Below are positions 27,515-36,046 of a stretch of 64,000 nucleotides of DNA, piece by piece. The stretch comes from Paraflavisolibacter caeni (GTDB lineage Bacteria; Bacteroidota; Bacteroidia; Chitinophagales; Chitinophagaceae), in NCBI RefSeq assembly GCF_025628885.1, contig NZ_JAOTIF010000008.1:124001-188000 (forward strand), given 5' to 3'. The first letter of the stretch is position 1. Each line of letters opens with the position of its first letter. The position numbers were made by a program, and so were the translations under genes. Under the pieces are notes generated by a model that saw nothing but the letters and a program-made list of their open reading frames with translations, made no database searches and was not told where the DNA came from.

Positions 27515-27548
27515 GGGCCAGAAGCTTACACTTCTGGCCCTCTTTTCT
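27515..27548 (+). terminator. Rho-independent terminator
   Basis: A perfect 10-bp stem GGGCCAGAAG / CTTCTGGCCC (27515-27524 with 27531-27540), loop CTTACA, then TCTTTTCT. It ends the delta-60 repeat gene. The 260 bp between it and the next gene are AT-rich and hold no other feature I can support. Confidence 0.85.
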
Positions 27549-27810
27549 ATAACAATTACTATAACTATTTCCAATCATCCTCATCTTCTAAAAGTCACGC
27601 CCGTGGCCTGATCCAGGCATTTATCCCCTTAAAATAAATCTTTAAAAAAAATGCTGAGTTGTGAATGCAATTTCAAAATAATACTCTACATTTATTTAGA
27701 AATCTTTAACACTTAATCATAATACATCACTCCTAAACATCCATTGATAGCGTGTTTGTAGAATTCGGGGGGAAAACATTTCATTGCTTGATCATATAAA
27801 ACATTTGAAC

Positions 27811-29109
27811 ATGAGGACACCTTTACTATCCACACTTTTTTGTGTGCTGACAACCTTGTCCATGCACGCACAAAACACTTCTCCTTACTGGAGCCTGAAC
27901 GGCAACTCTAATGCTACCCTATCACAAAAGTTAGGCACAACCAACAATGTCTCTCTGCGCTTCGTGACCAACAATATTGAACGCATGAAGATCCATAGCT
28001 CCGGCAACATCGGCATTGGCACCTCTTCTCCTACATCAAAACTGCACGTTGTAGGCAACACGCTGTTTCAGGGTTATTCACAAATTCAAAGTAAAGACTA
28101 TGTAGGACTGGATGTAACGGCCAATGTGGTCACAGGCGACCCGTATCTGGATTATGAAATCACTACAGAAGTCGGCATCAAAGGAACTGCCGATTATAGC
28201 GGCGTTGAAGGCTATGCAACCTACAGAAATGGCCAGGGCGTTTATGGCGGCGGCGACATAGGCGTTTGGGGTGAAGGAAATGAATATGGCGTAATCGGGA
28301 GAGGTTCCACTTATGGTGTTTACGGGATTGGTCTCAACAGCAGCAGCGTCGGTGTTTACGGCTACAGCGCTGATAACTATGCCGGATTCTTCGATGGAGA
28401 AGTGTATAGTACTTCACAATACACCACCAGCGACCAGAACCTGAAGAAGGATATTTCAGAAGTGGGTGGAGCGTTGGCCGTTATCGGGCAACTGAAACCC
28501 AAATATTATACCTTCCGCAACGACGGGAAATATGCCAAAATGAACCTGCCCAAAGGAAACCACTACGGGTTTATGGCGCAGGATCTGGAAAAGGTATTAC
28601 CAGGCCTGGTAAAGACAACGCAACACAGACTCTATAAGGAAAAGAGGAATGAACAAAACGAAGAGATCACGCTCAAGGCAGTAAACTATACAGAACTCAT
28701 TCCTATAGCAGTCAAAGCGATTCAGGAACAACAACAGGTGATTGATCAGCAAAAACAGGAATTGGATGCATTAAAGAATGAATTAGCCGAAATCAAACAG
28801 GCAATCTCCATGCTTTCCAATGGTCAGAACATCAATACCTTTTTAAGCAGCGCTCAACTGGGCGAAGTTAGTCCCAACCCCGTAAGAGGATCAGCCACGA
28901 TCCAGTACTCAATACCCGAAGGATCTGGCAACGTACAACTGGTCATCACAGACGCTATGGGCAGGATCATCCGCCAGATACCCATCAGCACTACCGGTGC
29001 CGGTGTCATCAATATAGATGCATCTTCTTTAGCCAGCGGTGTCTACAATTGCGCCCTCCTTGTAAACTATAAAACCATACACAACAGGAAAATGACCGTA
29101 GTCAAATAA
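27811..29109 (+). CDS. T9SS-secreted tail-fibre-like protein with peptidase S74 chaperone domain
   Basis: 432 residues from the ATG at 27811, preferred over 27784 because a good signal peptide (ending SMHAQ) begins there. After the head NTSPYWSLNGNSNATLSQ and a VGIGT-type strand region comes a short GVYG-repeat stretch. Next is the intramolecular chaperone domain (peptidase S74 type) beginning TTSDQNLKKDI, with Ser207 and a Lys five residues later, the family's Ser-Lys dyad. A coiled coil (QQQQVIDQQKQELDALKNEL) and a type A T9SS sorting domain (SPNPVRGSATIQYSI onward) complete it. S74 domains assemble trimeric phage fibres and then cut themselves off. Here the domain carries a secretion anchor. 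Four relatives lie in this window. Confidence 0.88.
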   Translation: MRTPLLSTLFCVLTTLSMHAQNTSPYWSLNGNSNATLSQKLGTTNNVSLRFVTNNIERMKIHSSGNIGIGTSSPTSKLHVVGNTLFQGYSQIQSKDYVGLDVTANVVTGDPYLDYEITTEVGIKGTADYSGVEGYATYRNGQGVYGGGDIGVWGEGNEYGVIGRGSTYGVYGIGLNSSSVGVYGYSADNYAGFFDGEVYSTSQYTTSDQNLKKDISEVGGALAVIGQLKPKYYTFRNDGKYAKMNLPKGNHYGFMAQDLEKVLPGLVKTTQHRLYKEKRNEQNEEITLKAVNYTELIPIAVKAIQEQQQVIDQQKQELDALKNELAEIKQAISMLSNGQNINTFLSSAQLGEVSPNPVRGSATIQYSIPEGSGNVQLVITDAMGRIIRQIPISTTGAGVINIDASSLASGVYNCALLVNYKTIHNRKMTVVK

Positions 29110-29130
29110 ACCCGCCTCTTCCTCCCAAAA

Positions 29131-29166
29131 TGAAAAAGGTGATACCACTAGGTATCACCTTTTTCA
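29131..29166. terminator. 16-bp perfect hairpin, bidirectional terminator
   Basis: Stem 29131-29146 with 29151-29166 (AAAAAGGTGATACC in its core), loop ACTA, with T runs in both directions. It serves the gene ending at 29109 and can also serve the convergent gene ending at 29242. Confidence 0.85.
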
Positions 29167-29241
29167 TATACTACAGTATCCAATTGCCCATTCACAATTC
29201 ACCCCTTCACATACCTCAAAGGCAGTTTTTTGCACAGCAGC

Positions 29242-31239
29242 TTACTGCTTCACTACTTTAATGGTGCTCCGTTCACTGCCTTGCAAAATTTCGATAATGT
29301 ACATACCTGCAGCATAACCCTGTCCTATTTGCAATGTTTGACCGGATTTGATGTTTTGTCTTTGTTCTATCACTTTACCCAAAGCATTCATCACCCTTAA
29401 CGTTATGTTTTCATTTACACCACCACTGATAGTTAAATTAAAGGCATTACTGCTTGGATTGGGTGATGCCGTGATGTGCAACGCACCAGAAATATCACCT
29501 ATGCTTTCACTGCGCTCTGATTGGGTAATCTCAAACTTACCCTGGTCATGAGGCACTTTCACCTGTACGGTCTTGGAATCGCTACTACCAATGGCATCGG
29601 TGCAGGTAACCGTAATGGTATAAATCCGTCCACTACCCTTACCATCCCGTTCTGCTCTCAACAGCACTTTGTCATTACCCATGATTTGCCAGTCAGGAGA
29701 AAGATCATCTTTACTACCTCCGTTTTGTGATTCATTGCTGCTTACAGTTGTAATTTGACAACTTGTGCTGCCACTGCCACCGGTAGTTACAGTAGTGACC
29801 TCTACTTCCTTCATCTTGTGATTAGGAGGCCATAGTGTTGATGGATTGGCAGTCACAGAAGTAATCACTACAGGAGCAGCAGTAACTTGGAACTCATAAG
29901 CTCCCATGTCAATAATCCCATTCACCACACGAGGCTTGCCCTCCAGATCAACAGTTGTCGTATTGGCACTGGTCAATCCGGCATCAATCGCCGGAGAACC
30001 CGCCTGCAGGTGCAGATCCCCATTAGTTGCATCCACAAACAAAGGATCCTGGTCCAGGTTACCTGTGCCGGTAAAGCCACCCTGCACGATAGAATAGGTA
30101 ACTACAGCATTACCAAAAATTTGGCCGTTTATGTTTTCCCAGAGGATACAATTGGTGAGTGTAGGCGAAGAACCGCTGTTATACATTCCACCTCCATCAA
30201 ATTCAACACTATTTCCCCAAAAGCTGCAATTCGTGAGAACAGGGGAAGAACTGCTGTTATACATTCCACCTCCATCATAAGCTGCATTGTTTCCTACAAA
30301 GCTGCAATTGGTGAGTATAGGAGAGGAATTATAGTTATACATACCTCCACCCCAGTGTAAAGACTCATTTTCTGAAAAGATGCAATTGATAAGAATAGGC
30401 GAAGAACTACTGTTAAACATTCCTGCACCAATTGCATCAATAGCCCGATTTCCAGAAAAGTTGCAATTAGTGAGTGTGGGAGAAGAACTACTATTATACA
30501 TTCCAGCACCTGCTCCGTCGGTATCAACCATATTTCCTGAAAAGCTGCAATTGATGAGCCTGGGAGAAGAAGATAATTCATTATGCATGCCGCCGCCAGT
30601 CAAAAAAGCGGAATTTTCTAAAAAGCTGCAATTAGTAAGAGTGGGAGAAGATTCATTGTTATACATTCCACCTCCACCTTTATCAGCACTATTCTTTGAA
30701 AAGCTGCAATTAGTAAGTGTGGGAGAAGATTCATTATTATACATTCCTCCACCAAGATTATCCGGCAAAGTAAGACCATTAGCATTACCGCCAGTAATGG
30801 TAAAGCCATCCAAAACAGCCGTATTGCCAACAGAAGCACTTTGCACCACATGAAAGGAGTTGTTTGCATTGTTGCCGTTCACATCCTGGCTAATATCTCC
30901 GCTCAAAGTAGTTACATTGGTCTGCCAGTTGCGCGTATTGAGCAGGGTTTCGGTACCCACAAAGCCACCATAGAGAGCGACACCGTTTTTCAGGTGAAAG
31001 GAGTGCGTGCGGTCGTTATTGGTCAATCCTCCTCCTTCATCGGGATAATAAATGCCGGCAGCTACCCAGATCTGATCCCCGCTCACCGCCACTGCCAGGG
31101 CATCCTGCAGTTTTGTGAAAGCATTCGTCCAGGAGCTACCATTATTGGCTCCTGTTGCATTGTCGTTTACATAGTAAATAGCCTGAGAAAAAGTATGTAA
31201 ACAGAAGAGTAAGCATAAAGCTATAATTATTGATTTCAT
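29242..31239 (-). CDS. T9SS-secreted right-handed beta-helix protein
   Basis: 665 residues from the ATG at 31239, where a clear signal peptide begins (ending HTFSQ). The N-terminus (YYVNDNATGANNGSSWTNAF) is the start of the parallel beta-helix fold seen in choice-of-anchor Q / DUF1565-type surface proteins. About eight repeats of around 26 residues follow, each with SSPTLTNCSF and GGGMYN. Next come an Ig-like segment with two Cys and a C-terminal type A T9SS sorting domain (ASPNPSSNAFNLTIS to KVVKQ). Such helices often bind polysaccharide, but no catalytic residues can be assigned. The start at 31287 is less likely. Confidence 0.88.
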   Translation of the reverse strand: MKSIIIALCLLFCLHTFSQAIYYVNDNATGANNGSSWTNAFTKLQDALAVAVSGDQIWVAAGIYYPDEGGGLTNNDRTHSFHLKNGVALYGGFVGTETLLNTRNWQTNVTTLSGDISQDVNGNNANNSFHVVQSASVGNTAVLDGFTITGGNANGLTLPDNLGGGMYNNESSPTLTNCSFSKNSADKGGGGMYNNESSPTLTNCSFLENSAFLTGGGMHNELSSSPRLINCSFSGNMVDTDGAGAGMYNSSSSPTLTNCNFSGNRAIDAIGAGMFNSSSSPILINCIFSENESLHWGGGMYNYNSSPILTNCSFVGNNAAYDGGGMYNSSSSPVLTNCSFWGNSVEFDGGGMYNSGSSPTLTNCILWENINGQIFGNAVVTYSIVQGGFTGTGNLDQDPLFVDATNGDLHLQAGSPAIDAGLTSANTTTVDLEGKPRVVNGIIDMGAYEFQVTAAPVVITSVTANPSTLWPPNHKMKEVEVTTVTTGGSGSTSCQITTVSSNESQNGGSKDDLSPDWQIMGNDKVLLRAERDGKGSGRIYTITVTCTDAIGSSDSKTVQVKVPHDQGKFEITQSERSESIGDISGALHITASPNPSSNAFNLTISGGVNENITLRVMNALGKVIEQRQNIKSGQTLQIGQGYAAGMYIIEILQGSERSTIKVVKQ
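30120..30745 (-). repeat. Coding tandem repeats of about 78 bp (beta-helix coils)
   Basis: About eight in-frame copies of a unit encoding NSSSSPTLTNCSFSGNSA plus GGGMY. Copies differ by substitutions and small indels, so copy number may vary between strains. Confidence 0.75.
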
Positions 31240-31377
31240 AAAAAGCAGTTTTAAAGATGAATAACAACTTGCTGGTTTCCCCAGCACTTTGTTTAGAGAG
31301 GGAGCGGGTTATGATAGGAAAGAGTAGTCTTAATAAGGTATACAGATTTAATAAACTACTCACATGAGATGAAAAGG

Positions 31378-31419
31378 AAAAAGAAAGAAGCTGCCTTTTT
31401 AAACAGCTCCTTTCTTTTT
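31378..31419 (-). terminator. Terminator of the minus-strand membrane protein gene
   Basis: Right arm 31404-31419 and left arm 31378-31393 form a stem with one internal mismatch. The T-rich end on the minus strand gives a normal rho-independent terminator that begins at the stop codon. Confidence 0.7.
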
Positions 31420-32125
31420 AATCGTCCGATGTAACTGAGTTCATATAAGTCTTTCTGGCCGTCGTTTGTACACTTCCAAGGTTATCCTCTATTCCTTTTT
31501 CCTTCTTGTCCTTCTTCCGGAACATAATAGCAAGCAGCAACATAAACAAAGGCGCTGTAATGGCCCAGGGAAAACCAAGCACCAATAACCTGTAGGAAAA
31601 GGTGGGATAGAAATACACAATACTGATCAATGGAGTCACAAGGGCATGAGCAATGAAGGAAAGTCTCACCCATTTTTCAAAACCCTGCTTCTTGAATACC
31701 GGGATAGCAACTGCTGTGGCCAAACCCATAAAGATGTATCCTAAAGCATCAAAGTCCCAGAATAAAGAATGTGGCGTTTGCTGTAACAGGCGCACTTCAT
31801 CCAACTGCCCTCCCATGGTCATCGGAATCACCGTCGCTAATTGCACCACGTAATTGGCGGTCACAAACACAGCATATAAAGTAGTAAAGATCAGCGCAGC
31901 ATGGCTCCAGAACTTTTTGTGATCAGGTGCTGTGTAATGTAACGCCAGCATTTCCAAAACAAAAGGAATCACGATACAAAGGGAAGTTCCGTAAATGAGC
32001 TTTTCATCCATGGGATAGGTAAGCCCACCATAAAGCTGCAACAGCTGAACAATGCAATAGGATACCGTGGCGGCAAATGCTACAACTCCTGACCAGAAGC
32101 CCACTTTGTTGATGGAGGATTCCAT
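31418..32125 (-). CDS. Hypothetical polytopic membrane protein
   Basis: 235 residues from the ATG at 32125 (MESSINKVGFWSG). Six or seven hydrophobic segments alternate with short loops: near residues 9-29, 46-63, 77-98, 131-150, 163-186 and 190-210. The charged C-terminal tail (RKKDKKEKGIEDNLG) is cytoplasmic. It is not a recognised transporter and has no signature motif. Proteins of this general shape are common in soil Bacteroidota without a known role. The start at 32140 is possible but would overlap a small upstream frame. Confidence 0.8.
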   Translation of the reverse strand: MESSINKVGFWSGVVAFAATVSYCIVQLLQLYGGLTYPMDEKLIYGTSLCIVIPFVLEMLALHYTAPDHKKFWSHAALIFTTLYAVFVTANYVVQLATVIPMTMGGQLDEVRLLQQTPHSLFWDFDALGYIFMGLATAVAIPVFKKQGFEKWVRLSFIAHALVTPLISIVYFYPTFSYRLLVLGFPWAITAPLFMLLLAIMFRKKDKKEKGIEDNLGSVQTTARKTYMNSVTSDD

Positions 32126-32136
32126 GAACACCCGTT

Positions 32137-32350
32137 TCAATAAAGATATTCAGGGCATCCACAGATTTCCAATGACCAGGTAAAACAAAAATCCTGATGC
32201 TGGTCATAGTATCCATCAATGGTTTCCAACTGGTATTCCGGAAAACGCTTCTTTAATCCATCAAACAAAACCATTGAAGAAGAACCTCAGCATCCAGTAA
32301 ACTGTTGTGTCTGTACATTACTTGATCCCAATGAGCATACAATAATTGAG
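32137..32350 (-). pseudogene. Possible frameshifted gene remnant
   Basis: On the minus strand a frame from about 32350 reads GSQLLYAHWDQVMYRHNSLL and stops. A second frame from the ATG at 32274 to the stop at 32137 reads MVLFDGLKKRFPEYQLETID and on to CGCPEYLY. Both have protein-like composition, and joining them with one frameshift would give about 65 residues. The second frame alone could instead be a genuine 45-residue protein. The family is not recognised and confidence is low. Confidence 0.3.
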
Positions 32351-32379
32351 ATCCTGCTGTGATATTTTATAAATGGTTT

Positions 32380-32430
32380 TACCTTAGTGGAACTTTTCTT
32401 TTGAGCCTATCCCACCTAAGCAGTTTTCTA
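32380..32430 (+). promoter_or_regulatory. Promoter/leader element TACCTTAG + conserved leader
   Basis: TACCTTAG (32380-32387) resembles the Bacteroidota -7 element and is followed by GTGGAAC and, further on, by TCCCACCTAAG. The same two blocks precede the related gene at 53540, and the first also precedes 46105. It lies 125 bp before the start codon. No good -33 element. Confidence 0.45.
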
Positions 32431-32504
32431 TCCTCATAGACGCTTCCTACACCTTTTGGAATAGCCCATACCCTACAATATTTCATCACTTTAAAGCAAT
32501 AACC

Positions 32505-34112
32505 ATGAGCAAACATCTATCCTCGTTGATAGCACTGGCTATCTTGTTAGGTACGCAGCATTCAAGTGCCCAGAACACCTCTCCTTACTGGAGCCTGGCG
32601 GGCAACTCCAATGCATCTTCTACCACCTCCAAACTGGGCACCACCAATGCCATTCCGCTGCGGCTCTTTACCAATAATGCCACCCGGGTCTATATCAACA
32701 CTTCAGGCAACGTAGGTATCGGCACCACCTCCCCTGCTCAAAAACTGCATGTAGCAGGCAACACCTATATTACAGGTAATGTAGGTATTGGCACGAACAC
32801 GCTTACCTCTAAACTGAATGTACAAACTTCTGGTAGTACCCTCGGCATTTCTATCAATAACCCTGGTACCAGTTATGGGCTTTATGTTAACAGCACTGCT
32901 GGCGGCACTAGTGTTGCTGGGGTCAGTACTTTTATGGGTGTTTCCGGCAGTGGGAATTCATATGGCGTATATGGCTCTGGCAATACTTATGGTGTTTTCG
33001 GCACAGCTAGTACTTATGCCGTCTACGGCGCTGGTACTACTTATGGAGTATACGGCACTGGTGGTACTGGCGTTTACGGCTCTGGCAATACTTATGGCGT
33101 TCGAGGTAATTCAACTAATAATTATGGCGTTTATGGTACTGGCTATACTGGCGTTTATGGAGCCGGCGGTACTTATGGAGTTATTGGATCTGGTAGTTCT
33201 TATGGTGTTTATGGCTCTGGCAGTACTTATGGCGTGTATGGCTATAGCGTAAATGGAACAGGCGTTTATGGCTATAGCATTAATTACCAAGGTGGCCATT
33301 TTCATTCGGCCAATAACTACGGCCTATGGGCAAAAACAGAACGAACTGATAAAAACTGGGCAGGCGTATTTGAAGGGAACGTCTACACTTTCGGTGCTTA
33401 TCAAACCAGTGATAAAAACCTGAAGACTAATATAGAAGACCTTGGAGATGCCTTGAGCGTAATTGAAAAACTGAAACCCAAAAGTTATGAATTCCGTCAT
33501 GATGGAAAGCTTGCAAACTTAAATCTACCACAAGGAAAACATTATGGAATCCTGGCTCAGGAACTTGAAGAAGTATTACCAAACCTCGTCATGGAAGTAG
33601 AAAATGAATTATCTACGCCCATTCAAGCAGGATCTAATGCGGTATTACCTTCATCACCCGATGCACAAACGCCTACTACACCGGCACCTCAAAGGGAAAC
33701 AGCAGAAAAAATAACCATTAAAGCAGTAAACTATACAGAATTGATTCCAATAATGGTCAAAGCCATGCAGGAACAGCAACAACGGATTGAGCAACTGGAA
33801 CAATTGGTTTACAAGCTTTCTGGAGGCCAGGACATCAATACCTTTTTAAGCAGTGCCCAACTGGGTGAAGTAAGTCCCAATCCAGTTAGAGGATCTGCTA
33901 CTATTCAGTACTCAGTACCGGAAGGAATGAATAAAGTTCAGTTACTGATTACAGATGCTTTGGGCAGAAGTGTGCGCCAGATTCCCCTGAACACCTCCGG
34001 CTTTGGCGTGGTCAACATAGATGCATCTTCTCTAGCAAGTGGCGTTTACAATTGCTCCCTCATTGTAAACTATAAAACCATACACACCCGGAAAATGAAC
34101 GTAGTCAAATAA
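32505..34112 (+). CDS. T9SS-secreted tail-fibre-like protein with GVYG repeats and S74 chaperone
   Basis: 535 residues. Signal peptide (ending HSSAQ), then the head NTSPYWSLAGNSNASSTTS and two VGIGT strand units. A repetitive shaft (about 140-265) of roughly twelve 8-11-residue units such as YGVYGSGNT follows, probably a trimeric beta-helix like phage fibres. The S74 domain starts at TSDKNLKTNI with Ser302 and Lys307 as the presumed self-cleavage dyad. A proline-rich linker, a coiled coil, and a type A T9SS sorting domain (SPNPVRGSATIQYSV) end the protein. The next gene is a tandem copy. It differs mainly in the number and order of GVYG units, which suggests that this shaft is the variable part. 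Confidence 0.9.
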   Translation: MSKHLSSLIALAILLGTQHSSAQNTSPYWSLAGNSNASSTTSKLGTTNAIPLRLFTNNATRVYINTSGNVGIGTTSPAQKLHVAGNTYITGNVGIGTNTLTSKLNVQTSGSTLGISINNPGTSYGLYVNSTAGGTSVAGVSTFMGVSGSGNSYGVYGSGNTYGVFGTASTYAVYGAGTTYGVYGTGGTGVYGSGNTYGVRGNSTNNYGVYGTGYTGVYGAGGTYGVIGSGSSYGVYGSGSTYGVYGYSVNGTGVYGYSINYQGGHFHSANNYGLWAKTERTDKNWAGVFEGNVYTFGAYQTSDKNLKTNIEDLGDALSVIEKLKPKSYEFRHDGKLANLNLPQGKHYGILAQELEEVLPNLVMEVENELSTPIQAGSNAVLPSSPDAQTPTTPAPQRETAEKITIKAVNYTELIPIMVKAMQEQQQRIEQLEQLVYKLSGGQDINTFLSSAQLGEVSPNPVRGSATIQYSVPEGMNKVQLLITDALGRSVRQIPLNTSGFGVVNIDASSLASGVYNCSLIVNYKTIHTRKMNVVK

Positions 34113-34215
34113 AACATCCCTCCCACCTAAGTAGTTTTCTATCCTCCTATACGCTTCCTACCCCTTGTGGAATGGCCTATACCCTACAATATTTCATCAC
34201 TTTAAAGCGACAACC

Positions 34216-35733
34216 ATGAGCAAACATCTAACCTCGTTGGTAGTACTGGCTATCCTGATAGGCACGCAGCATTCAAGCGCCCAGAACACTTCTCCATACT
34301 GGAGTCTGGCGGGCAACTCCAACGCATCTTCCACCACTTCAAAACTGGGCACCACCAATGCCATTCCCCTGCGGCTCTTTACCAACAATGCAGTCCGGGT
34401 CTATATTCATCCTACTTCAGGCAATGTAGGTATCGGCACCACCGCCCCTGCCCAAAAGTTGCATGTAGCAGGCAACACTTACATTACTGGCAGTATGGGT
34501 ATTGGCACGAACACACTTAGTGGTTATAAACTAAATGTATTAGCTTCTGGTAGTACCGGCGGCATTTATGTCAATAACTCTGGTACCGGCAATGGGATAT
34601 ATGCAAACAACACGAATGGTGGCACTGGCATTTACGGTAGCAGTACTTATTTGGGTGTTGTTGGCAATGGCAATAATTATGGTGTTTATGGTATTAGTAG
34701 TTCCTATGCAATTTATGGCTCTGGTGGCACCTATGGAGTATATGGTTCTGGTAGCACTGGAGTATATGGTTCTGGTAATAATGGTGTTGTGGGCTCTGGT
34801 ACTACCTATGGCGTTTACGGCACAAGTACCAACAGCTATGGGGTATATGGTATTAGCTCAAATTCATTAGGTGGCTACTTTATTTCCTCGTCTTATTACG
34901 GATTGAGGGCAAGGACTGACCGGGCCGATAAAAACTGGGCAGGCGTATTTGACGGGAACGTTTACGCTTTTGGTGTTTATCAAACCAGCGATAAAAACCT
35001 GAAGACAAACATTGAAGAACTCGGAGATGCCCTGAGCGTAATTGAACAACTGAAACCCAAAAGTTATGACTTCCGCCATGATGGAAAGCTTTCAAACTTA
35101 AATCTGCCACAAGGAAAACACTACGGCATCCTGGCACAAGACCTTGAAGAAGTATTACCCAACCTTGTCATGGAAGTAGAAAATGAAATATCTAAACCCA
35201 TTCAAGCAGCATCTAATGCCGGATTATCTTCATCACCAGGCACACAAACACCTGCGCCCCCCATACCGCAAAGAGAAACTGCAGAAAAAATAACCACTAA
35301 GGCTGTAAACTACACAGAACTCATTCCTATAACAGTCAAAGCAATCCAGGAACAACAAAAGGTAATAGAACAGCAAAAACATGAATTGGTTGCCTTAAAG
35401 AATGAACTGGCTGAGCTCAAACAAGCCATCTCTATGCTTTCCAATGGCCAAAACATCAATACTTCTTTAACCAGTGCCCAACTGGGCGAAGTAAGTCCCA
35501 ATCCCGTAAAAGGATCAGCAAATATTCAGTATTCAGTCCCCGAAGGAATGAGTAACGTGCACCTGCTGATTACAGATGCCTTAGGCAGAAGCGTCCGCCA
35601 GGTACCCATCAACACCTCTGGCTCCGGCATCATCAACATTGATGCATCTTCTTTAGCCAATGGTGTTTACAATTGCTCTCTAATTGTAAACTATAAAATC
35701 ATCTCCACCCGCAAAATGAACGTAGTCAAATAA
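34216..35733 (+). CDS. T9SS-secreted tail-fibre-like protein with S74 chaperone, tandem copy
   Basis: 505 residues from the ATG at 34216 (MSKHLTSLVVLAILIGTQHS), which matches the signal peptide of the gene before it. The in-frame ATG at 34165 lies in the duplicated leader and is rejected. The layout is the same: NTSPYWSLAGNSN head, VGIGT units, a shorter GVYG/GIYG shaft, S74 domain with TSDKNLKTNI (Ser258, Lys263), proline-rich linker, a longer coiled coil (QQKVIEQQKHELVALKNELA) and a T9SS sorting domain ending RKMNVVK. Only 103 bp separate it from the previous stop, so it may be transcribed with it. A terminator follows at 35747-35784. Confidence 0.9.
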   Translation: MSKHLTSLVVLAILIGTQHSSAQNTSPYWSLAGNSNASSTTSKLGTTNAIPLRLFTNNAVRVYIHPTSGNVGIGTTAPAQKLHVAGNTYITGSMGIGTNTLSGYKLNVLASGSTGGIYVNNSGTGNGIYANNTNGGTGIYGSSTYLGVVGNGNNYGVYGISSSYAIYGSGGTYGVYGSGSTGVYGSGNNGVVGSGTTYGVYGTSTNSYGVYGISSNSLGGYFISSSYYGLRARTDRADKNWAGVFDGNVYAFGVYQTSDKNLKTNIEELGDALSVIEQLKPKSYDFRHDGKLSNLNLPQGKHYGILAQDLEEVLPNLVMEVENEISKPIQAASNAGLSSSPGTQTPAPPIPQRETAEKITTKAVNYTELIPITVKAIQEQQKVIEQQKHELVALKNELAELKQAISMLSNGQNINTSLTSAQLGEVSPNPVKGSANIQYSVPEGMSNVHLLITDALGRSVRQVPINTSGSGIINIDASSLANGVYNCSLIVNYKIISTRKMNVVK

Positions 35734-35746
35734 CACCTCCCCATCT

Positions 35747-35784
35747 AAAAAGAAAGGGATGCCTCAAAACATCCCTTTCTTTTT
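35747..35784 (+). terminator. Rho-independent terminator
   Basis: AAAAAGAAAGGGATG (35747-35761) pairs with CATCCCTTTCTTTTT (35770-35784) around an 8-base loop. It ends the tandem S74 genes. Confidence 0.85.
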
Positions 35785-35914
35785 TCCGTATAGGATAAAG
35801 GCTGCTCCCTTCCAAGCAACTCCTTCCCAGCCTTCCCAGTTTTATATTTTACATTTTTGATGATGCATTTACATTTCCTTCCCATACCCAAAATCCTGTC
35901 TCAACTCCTATTTT

Positions 35915-36046
35915 CAGACATCCATCTCCCTGTCCCCCGTTCGCCATCCGCCATTCAAAACATTCGTCACTCCCATCTCAAAATCCATCCATAACCAGGA
36001 TCATGTGCGCAGATGCTCCCCTTTAGGGGCTGGGGGTGTGCGCTCC
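35915..36046 (-). repeat. Composite dispersed element (palindrome plus ATGG-type tract), copy A
   Basis: On the minus strand, directly after the eboF stop: ACACCCCCAG, the small palindrome CCCCTAAAGGGG (36029-36018), AGCATCTGCGCACA, then CCTGGTTATGGATGGA and a tract of GAATG/GATGG words. The same order occurs at 58536-58628. Confidence 0.65.

Larger units (their letters stand above)
32400..35733 (+). repeat. Tandem gene duplication including leader sequence
   Basis: The 100 bp before the ATG at 32505 and before the ATG at 34216 are nearly the same (both contain TACGCTTCCTACMCCTT-like bases and CCCTACAATATTTCATCACT). The two coding regions are similar from end to end. The duplicated unit therefore covers leader plus gene. 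The second copy lacks the TACCTTAG element and may depend on read-through. Confidence 0.75.

Noticed and set aside
27811-35733. Prophage or tail-fibre cassette
   Set aside because: Every fibre-like protein starts with a signal peptide, and most end with a T9SS sorting domain; there are no phage structural, lysis or integrase genes, so these are host surface proteins.
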